NCBI GenBank assembly: GCA_964458415.1
Contig: CAYWIT010000022.1
Location: 1-39,153 of the forward strand
DNA length: 39,153 nucleotides
Direction of reading: 5' to 3'
From: CAYWIT01 sp964458415
Lineage (GTDB): Bacteria > Pseudomonadota > Alphaproteobacteria > Micavibrionales > UBA2020
The translations under genes and the position numbers were made by a program. Below, piece after piece: positions 6,309 through 15,300 of the stretch (its first letter is position 1; every line of letters starts with the position of its first letter). The notes below the pieces were generated by a model. That model was not told where the DNA came from, ran no database searches, and saw nothing but the letters and a program-made list of their open reading frames with translations.

Positions 6309-9300
6309 ATGACAGACACCCTTGAAGTAAGATACAAAAAGTTACCAATCCAATCTGCTGAAGGGGTCTGGTTCTATCACAAGTATCTTGTATATACAGT
6401 AGATGCAGGCTTGTCTACACAGCAGCAGTTCTACGTGCGCGGCGGTCCGAGTGTTAATTATGGAGGAGAGGGTTTTTTAATAGAGGGGCCCCTTGGGTAC
6501 ATTAAAACACAGTCCGGTCCATACATAACTGGCACCGATGATTGGCATCCTTTAAACGAACCCCCCGAACCAAATGAAATCTTGGTTACGGCGACCGATT
6601 CAACCGCCCGCGCCGAACTCGCCGCAAAATGGGACATAGTAAAAGAAACAGTAGCAGACATTAACGATCAGAAATTGGCCTATCTGGGTAACCGTAACAG
6701 TAACTCTACAGTAGATACTGGGCTTTATCGCGCCGGTCTGCCGATGCCGCAAAATGATGATATTGACGAGTACGCTACACCTGGCACGGGAAACATCATT
6801 GCCACAGGGAATGATGTAGGTTTTTGGGAGTCAGGAAATTATAACAACGACAAGTATGGCAACGATTTTCTAATTGCACAGTCAGCAGGACATTCAATTA
6901 CGGTTGATAACCAGACATACGACTTACCAGATGTCGTAAAAAGTCTGATTGATGCTTCACAGGCAATCGCGCAATTCATCCAATCCCAAACCGAAGCCGC
7001 GACCAAATGGTTTACGGCAGAGGACGGCGCGAACATGGCGTTTGCGCAGTGGCTTGGGCAGAACATGCAGAACCTGGTCGAAGGCAATCTTGACCCCGAG
7101 GATGCGTTCATCGACCTTGCCCAGTATCTGGGCGAGCGTTTTGTGGGACATCAGTTCTCGGCGGCGTTGTCGACATCCGAGGCGCACGACCTGATGGTCA
7201 AGGTGTTTGAAAGTTTCGGCCTGCCGACCGCCACGGCGCAATCATTGTCGGGCGGCATGGAGCAGGCACTGGTGCGCATGGCGATCGATTTCGCCCTGCA
7301 TTCCAGCGGCTGGAACAGCCAGGATTATCTGAACGCAGGCATCCTGACGACAACATCGGTGATCACGCAGGAAATCGCCAAGAACATGTTCCCAAGCTCC
7401 GCCGCCAACGCGGCAGGAACGGTTGCCGCTGTCGCAACAGTTATTTCTTCGCTGTTGCAAAACGATGATCTTGATCAGGGCGACTGGATTATGCTGGGCG
7501 TTCAGGCAGGTCTTGCCTATGGCTCGACCGTTGTGGGCGCGGCATTCGGGTCGTATCTTGCCGGTGTTGCAACAGGACTTTCCGCGACGGGCGTGGGAAT
7601 TGTGGCGGCCGCTGTCTTATCGATTATCGGGTCTAAAATTATCGGGTCGATTTATCAGGGCGTGGTATTTTATAGCGGAGAATACGGGTCAAAAGCCCAG
7701 CTGATCAATTCGCTCTATCAGGTACAAAAGGTCGATGACGGCCACGGCAATATGGTCGATGCCTTGGTCGCCGTGAATGCCCAAGGCTCGACCATCATCA
7801 TGAAGAGTGGAATCATTTACGCATCGGGCAATCTCGGAAGCGACATTATCGTGGGTGACGGTGGCGGTGTTGCGGTGGACAACGTCCTATCTGGCGGCGG
7901 CGGAGCAGATTATCTGGAAGGCCGTGCGGGCAACGATAACCTCTTCGGCGGTGATGGCAATGACCATGCTATCGGAGGTATCGGTGATGATATTATCGTA
8001 GGTGGCGCTGGTGATGACGAGCTGTTCGGTGACGAGGGCGATGACATTATCCAGGCAGATGCGGGCGAAGATTTTATTCATGCGGGAAGCGGAAATGACG
8101 CCGTCTCCGGTGGCGACAATTCCGACATTATTTTGGCCAGTGCGGGGGCTGACGCGATAGATGGCAATACCGGCGATGATGTTTTGGAACTGGGAAGTGG
8201 CGATGATGCCGCTGATGCGGGCGATGGCGATGACGTTGTACTGGCGAGTATGGGGAACGATGTCGTTGACGGTGGCGCTGGAAATGATGATCTTTTCGGT
8301 GAGGCTGGTAATGATCAGCTTCTAGGAGGTGCGGGCAACGATACGCTTGATGGTGGCGATGGCGTCGATATTCTAAGCGGCGGAATCGGTGATGATTATC
8401 TAAATGGCGGGCTTGATGATGATATGCTCGATGGAGGGCTCGGAGACGATACCTTGCAAGGCGGTATCGGCAATGATGTTCTGGTCGGCGGTCTTGATAA
8501 CGATCTTCTTCTGGGCGACATCGGTGATGATGAGCTGAATGGGGATTTAGGTGACGATGTTCTGATCGGGGATATCGGTACCGACAAAATCAATGGCGAT
8601 GACGGTGATGATAAGTATGTTTTCCGCTTGGGCGATGGCGAAGATACGGTTTCCGATACCGCCGGTGCGGATATCATCGTTCTTGACCAGATTGCTTCTG
8701 CAAACATTACTTTTACAGCGGACGGAAATGATCTTTTGGTTGCCTATGGTTCAGGCGCAGATCAGATAAGAATTACCGACCAACTGGTTTCTTCCAAGAT
8801 TGAGAGACTGGAGCTGACGGATGGCTATGTCGATCTGACGGCTCTGACCTTCCCTGGAGGCGTCCCCTCCTATAGCGTCCAAGCGAACCCGACGCCTGCA
8901 ATTACTGACATCAATACAATGCTTTCAAACCTTGCCACCAAGGAAACCGCGAAAAAACAAGAGCTGGCAAACAACAAGCTTTTGTCGGTTATCGGCTTTC
9001 AAACGTGGCATGAAGCCCTGCAAAACGAAATTGAGAATACTTATTACAACGGCAGCCAGATCGATGTCTTCAAGAGAAAGCGCAGCGAGTGGTTTGGCGG
9101 AAATTACCTTGTATATCGCGTTAAAAAGGTGGGTGTTCTTCCTGGAGACAGCGAAGTTCTTTCCTATACCGAACTCAAGCCAGGTGACAACACTGCGGGC
9201 TATAATGATATCGTCACGGGCGTCAAGGTAACATTCAATAACCGTCTCTTCGTAGTGGAAGATATCTGGATTGATGGCAAGGTCGCCTCGACGACAATCA

Positions 9301-12300
9301 TTAGGAATGGCCAGGCAGAGGAAACAGATCCTGGCGCAGCAGTACGCAACTACCACCTGAACAACGGCAGTAACCTTTCTGCGGCCCAGCGCGCCTCCAT
9401 GGGGACAACCGCTGATATTTCTCTTGGTGAAACGGTTATCTCGTCCGGGATTGATAAATTCATCGGAAGTTACTGGAATGAAACTATCAATGGCAATGGC
9501 GGAGATGATTATCTCTTCGGCGGGGAAGGCAACGATAAAGTCAACGGTGGCACCGGAAACGATTGGACTTTCGGGGGTGGCGGCAACGACATCATGAATG
9601 CAAGCTCCGGGGATGATCTGGTCCTGGCTGGCGCAGGTAACGATACGGTTTCAGGGGGCTCTGGTAATGACGCGATTGTTGGCGGCGATGGTGCTGATAC
9701 CATTGCCGGAGATGCCGGAAATGATTGGATCGACGGGGGAACTGGCGCGGATACGATTTCTGGTGGGGCGGGCAACGACGCTCTTGATGGCGGAGAAGAT
9801 GTAGATACGGCAAGTTATGCTGCTGCAACAGCCGCCGTTGCTGTCAATTTGACAACCGGCCTTGCGACAGGCGAAGGCAATGACACATTACGCGCTGTAG
9901 AGAATGTAACGGGGTCGATCTATAGCGATACGATTACGGGGGATGCCGGTAATAACGTCCTGAGCGGTGGGGCTGGTAACGATTCCCTTAGCGGGGGAGA
10001 CGGTGCAGATACGCTTGATGGCGGCACTGGCAATGACTCAATGGTTGGCGGTATTGGCGATGACACCTATGTCGTGGATGGCGCAAGCGATGTGGTTACA
10101 GAGGCCTCCGGAGAAGGTACAGACACTGTCAATAGTTCTATCAGCTATACAATCGGAAATAATATTGAAAACCTGGCGTTAACGGGATCTTCTGCCATTA
10201 ACGCTACAGGTAACAGTCTCAATAATACCCTTACTGGAAATAGCGGCATCAACACTCTTTCCGGAGGCGCTGGCGATGACACTTACGTGGTTGGCGCAAG
10301 TGATGTCGTGTCTGAAGGAGCTTCTGCCGGTAATGATACGGTCATGTCTGGTATCGCATGGACACTGGGCTCCAATATTGAAAACCTTGTCCTGACAGGG
10401 GCTTCTGTCATTAACGGTACAGGTAACACGCTGGACAATACTTTGACGGGTAACAGTGCAATTAATACCCTTTCAGGTGGAACGGGGAACGATACTTATG
10501 TTGTTGGCACGGGCGATGTTGTATCTGAGGCGGTAAGTTCTGGCACAGACACTGTACTTGCAGATATTACTTGGACGTTAGCAACCAACCTTGAGAATCT
10601 TGTCCTGACAGGAACGGCAAATATCAATGGCACAGGAAACACGGTTACCAATACCATCACAGGCAATGCGGGGAATAATACGATTGACGGTGGCGCAGGT
10701 AACGACACCCTCATTGGCGGTGCAGGTAACGATGTTTACACTGTCGACAGTGCAAGTGATGTAGTTACCGAGAGTGCCAGTGAAGGCACAGATACCGTTC
10801 GGTCGAGTGTTACCTATACGATCAGTGATGCTGATGTCGAGAACCTTACGCTGACTGGAACTGGCAACATTAACGGCACTGGGAATGCTTCGGATAACAC
10901 GCTCATCGGAACCACAGGCAATAATATTCTGACCGGGGGTGATGGCAACGATTTCCTCGATGGTGGTAGCGGCACTAATACACTGGCTGGCGGCACAGGC
11001 AATGATACCTACCGGGTACGAACGGCTACTGATATTGTCAGTGAAGGCGCATCCGCGGGCACGGATACGGTTCTTCTTAGCGGGATATTGACCTACACTC
11101 TTGGGGCCAACGTAGAAAACCTTGTGTTCAGTGGAACAACCCAGACGACGGGGACAGGCAACGCCCTAGATAACGTTTTTACTGGTAATGCGATCACAAA
11201 TACATTCAGCGGGCTTGGCGGCAATGACACGCTAGATGGCGGTGGTGGCGCGGATTCTCTGAGTGGTGGTCAGGGTAACGATCTCTACATTGTTGATAAC
11301 GCTGGAGACTTGGCAATCGAAAATGCAAGTGAAGGCACTGATACCGTTCAATCAAGTGTGACTTATACGATTAACGACGTCGATGTCGAAAACCTCACGC
11401 TTACCGGTTCCTCGAACATTAACGCCATAGGGAACAGCTCTGTTAACACGCTCACTGGCAATAGCGGCAATAATACGCTGGACGGAAGCACCGGAGCCGA
11501 CATGATGATCGGTGGTGCTGGTGATGATTTCTATATTATTGATAATGCAAGTGACGTTGTGACCGAGAATAGCGGCGAAGGCGTTGATACTGTTCAGTCA
11601 GCTGTGACTTGGACTTTGGGCGCTTATGTTGAGAACATGACTCTTTCTGGTAGCGGTAACCTAACTGGACATGGCAACAATCTTGCTAACATTATTAACG
11701 GAAATACAGGCAACAATACCCTTTACGGTTATGACGGCGACGATACTTTGAATGGGGGCGCTGGCTCTGACATTGTCTACGGTGGTTCTGGCAATGACGT
11801 TATCGGCACAGGCAGTTCCGCGACTGCAGACACCATGTACGGTGAAACCGGGGATGATTATTACTATGCTAATAACGCTGGCGATCTGCATATCGAGAAC
11901 GCTAACGAAGGCAACGATACCATCCAGGCAGCGCTAAGCTGGACGCTGAGTGCAAATATCGAGAACCTGATTCTGGGTGGAAGCTCGGTCATCAATGGAA
12001 CGGGCAATGCTTCAAATAACACCTTGGATGGAAGCCAAAACAGTTCTGCAAACAGTCTTTTCGGTGGCGCGGGTGATGACCTTTACATCGTAGGGGCTTC
12101 AGATGTGGCCTCCGAGAATCTTGATGAAGGCACAGATACGGTGAATTCCTCTGTAACCTACGTCCTGGGAGCCAATCTGGAGAACTTGGTTTTGACAGGG
12201 ACATCAGCAATCAATGGCACGGGCAATGCCCTAAACAACACCCTTATCGGTAACAGCGGCATCAACACACTCACTGGAAACGCGGGCAACGATACTTATA

Positions 12301-15300
12301 TTGTCGGCGCGGGAGACGTTGTGATTGAAGGTGCTGGAACTGATATAGATACAGTCCAGTCTGATGCCAGCTGGACGCTCGGCACCAACCTTGAAAATCT
12401 TGTACTTACGGGCACAGGAAACGTTAACGGTACGGGTAACACACAAGTCAATATCATCACGGGCAACAGCGGCAATAATACGCTCGATGGCGGTACTGGT
12501 GCAGACACGCTAACAGGCGGCGATGGCAATGATACTTATATTGTTGACAATATCGGAGATGTCGTCACCGAGAATGCAACGGAGGGTACGGACGCTGTAA
12601 ACTCCTCTGTGACTTATACTTTGGGAAGCAACGTTGAAAACCTCACCCTGAGTGGAGCTTCAGCTATCAATGGCACTGGAAATGCCTTGGACAATACAAT
12701 AACGGGCAATAGCAACGTAAACACCCTGACGGGCGGTGCTGGTAACGACACCTATTACCTGGATCATGTCAGCGATATGGTTGTAGAAGTTTCTGATGAA
12801 GGAACGGACACTGTTAATTCTTCCGTATCGCATACACTTGCCGCAAATGTTGAAAATCTTGTGTTGACAGGCGCAACAGCAGTCAATGGTACAGGAAACG
12901 CGCTGAACAACAGCCTTGCGGGCAATTCTGGGGTTAACACCCTGACAGGTGGAGATGGGGACGATTATTACATTATTTCGACGGGAGATGTCGTCGTTGA
13001 ATCTTCCAACCAAGGCGAGGACACCATCCAAACCGATATTGCCTGGACGTTGGCTACAAACTTTGAAAATTTGAAGCTGACAGGCTCGTCCAATATCAAT
13101 GGAATCGGCAATGCTATCGTCAACGTTATATCTGGCAACAGCGGTAGCAATACTTTGGATGGCGGTGTGGGTGCAGATACTCTTGTCGGCGGCGCGGGCA
13201 ATGATAGTTACATTGTTGACGATACTAACGACTATATCGTTGAAAACGATACTGAGGGCACTGACCTTGTAAATGCCAGCGCTTCTTATGTGTTGGGGGC
13301 TTACATCGAAAATCTGACGCTGACCGGAGCAGGCAATATCAATGCTTTTGGTAACGCACAAGCCAATACACTAACCGGAAATACCGGAAACAATACGTTG
13401 GATGGCGGGGCCGGTGTCGACACGATGATTGGCGGTTCAGGAAATGACACTTATTTCGTCGATGATACCACTGACGTGGTGACGGAGGGCGTCAGCGCCG
13501 GAACAGATACGGTTATTTCAGTTACCAGCTTTACTTTGGGATCAAACGTCGAGAACCTGACACTGTCTGGTTTCTCTTCCGTTGATGGCGTTGGAAATAC
13601 CCTTAACAATACGCTGACCGGAAATGACAACAACAACTCGCTGGATGGCGGCACAGGCGCCGATACTTTGATTGGTGGAGCCGGCGATGACACATACGTT
13701 ATTGATAACGTTTCCGATGTTGTCACAGAAGATGCTGACAGGGGGATTGATACTGTTCGTTCCTCTATTACTCATACCTTGGGTGCGAACATCGAAAATC
13801 TGACACTGATAGGTGCGTCGGTCATCAATGGCACCGGCAACGCCTTGAATAATACCCTGACGGGTAATAGCGGCGTGAATACGCTGACGGGTGGGCTTGG
13901 CAATGACGTTTATGTTGTGTCTACCAGTGATGTTGTTGTGGAGAATATAGCCGAAGGTACGGATACAGTCATTTCCGATATAACCTGGACGCTTGGAAAC
14001 CACCTGGAAAACCTAATCCTGACAGGTACTGGAAATATCAACGCCACAGGCAATGCCCTCGTTAATACTTTGACAGGGAATAGTGGAAACAACGTTTTGA
14101 CTGGCGGATCAGGATTGACAACTGTTGACTATTCTATTGCCACAGGTGGGGTCGTTGTAAACCTCACGGCCGGGACAGCAACGGGTCATGGCAGTGATAC
14201 GCTTGTTAGCATCGAGAACGTCATTGGCTCCGGTTATGCGGATACCATTACGGGTAGCACGGGTGTCAATACGTTGGATGGCGGCATTGGCATAGACACG
14301 CTTATTGGCGGAAACGGAAATGACCTTTATATCGTCGATGACTCGGCAGACATTATTACCGAAACGAGTGGGCAAGGCACTGATGCTGTCAATTCAAGTG
14401 TCAGCTATACTCTGAGTTCAGAAGTTGAAAACCTTACTCTTACCGGAACGGGTAGCATCAACGCTACCGGAAACTCTTCAAGCAATACGCTCACAGGAAA
14501 TTCTGGGGCCAATACGCTTGATGGAGGGGCTGGCATAGACAGCATGGTCGGAGGAGATGGAGACGACGTCTATATCGTTGATAATTCAAGTGATGTTATA
14601 TGGGAAAATAGTACACAGCTTTATCCAAACGCTGGTAAAGATACTGTGCTTTCTAGTGTTACATATAATGACCCGAGCTACGTAGAAACTATTATTCTGA
14701 CAGGAAGCGACAATATCAACGCGGCCATCGGCTCTTTCACGAATGGCGCGACTCTTGTTGGTAATAGCGGTATCAACACGTTGACTGGAGGCTTTGGAAG
14801 CGACACCTATTATGTCTCATCGGGCGATAGTATTGTTGAAACATCTACTTACATCTGGGGAATTGATAATGTGATTTCCGATGTCAGTTGGACACTGGGC
14901 AGCAACTTGGAAATCCTGACGCTGACGGGATCCGCAAACCTGAACGGGACAGGCAATACACTCGACAACACTTTTGTCAGCAATACGGGGAACAATACGC
15001 TTGACGGCGGATCGGGCTCTGACCTTGTCAGCTACGCTTCTTCGATCAATGCAGTTGTCGTCAACTTGTCGACTAATACAGCGACGGGACACGGTACGGA
15101 TACGTTCGTGAGTATCGAAGGCGCTATTGGATCTTCTTTTAACGACACGCTAACAGGTGATAGTGGAGTCAACAGACTGTACGGTGGTGCCGGCAACGAT
15201 ATTTTAACTGCTGGTGATGGCAATGATACGCTCGATGGTGGCATGGGATTAAACACTCTTACTGGCGGCACCGGAAACGATGTGTATTACGTTTACACGT

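Noticed and set aside
12660..13361. A 233-codon minus-strand frame within the RTX gene, with internal repeats
   Set aside because: Repeats and frame come from the RTX units read backwards; the plus-strand protein is clearly the real one.
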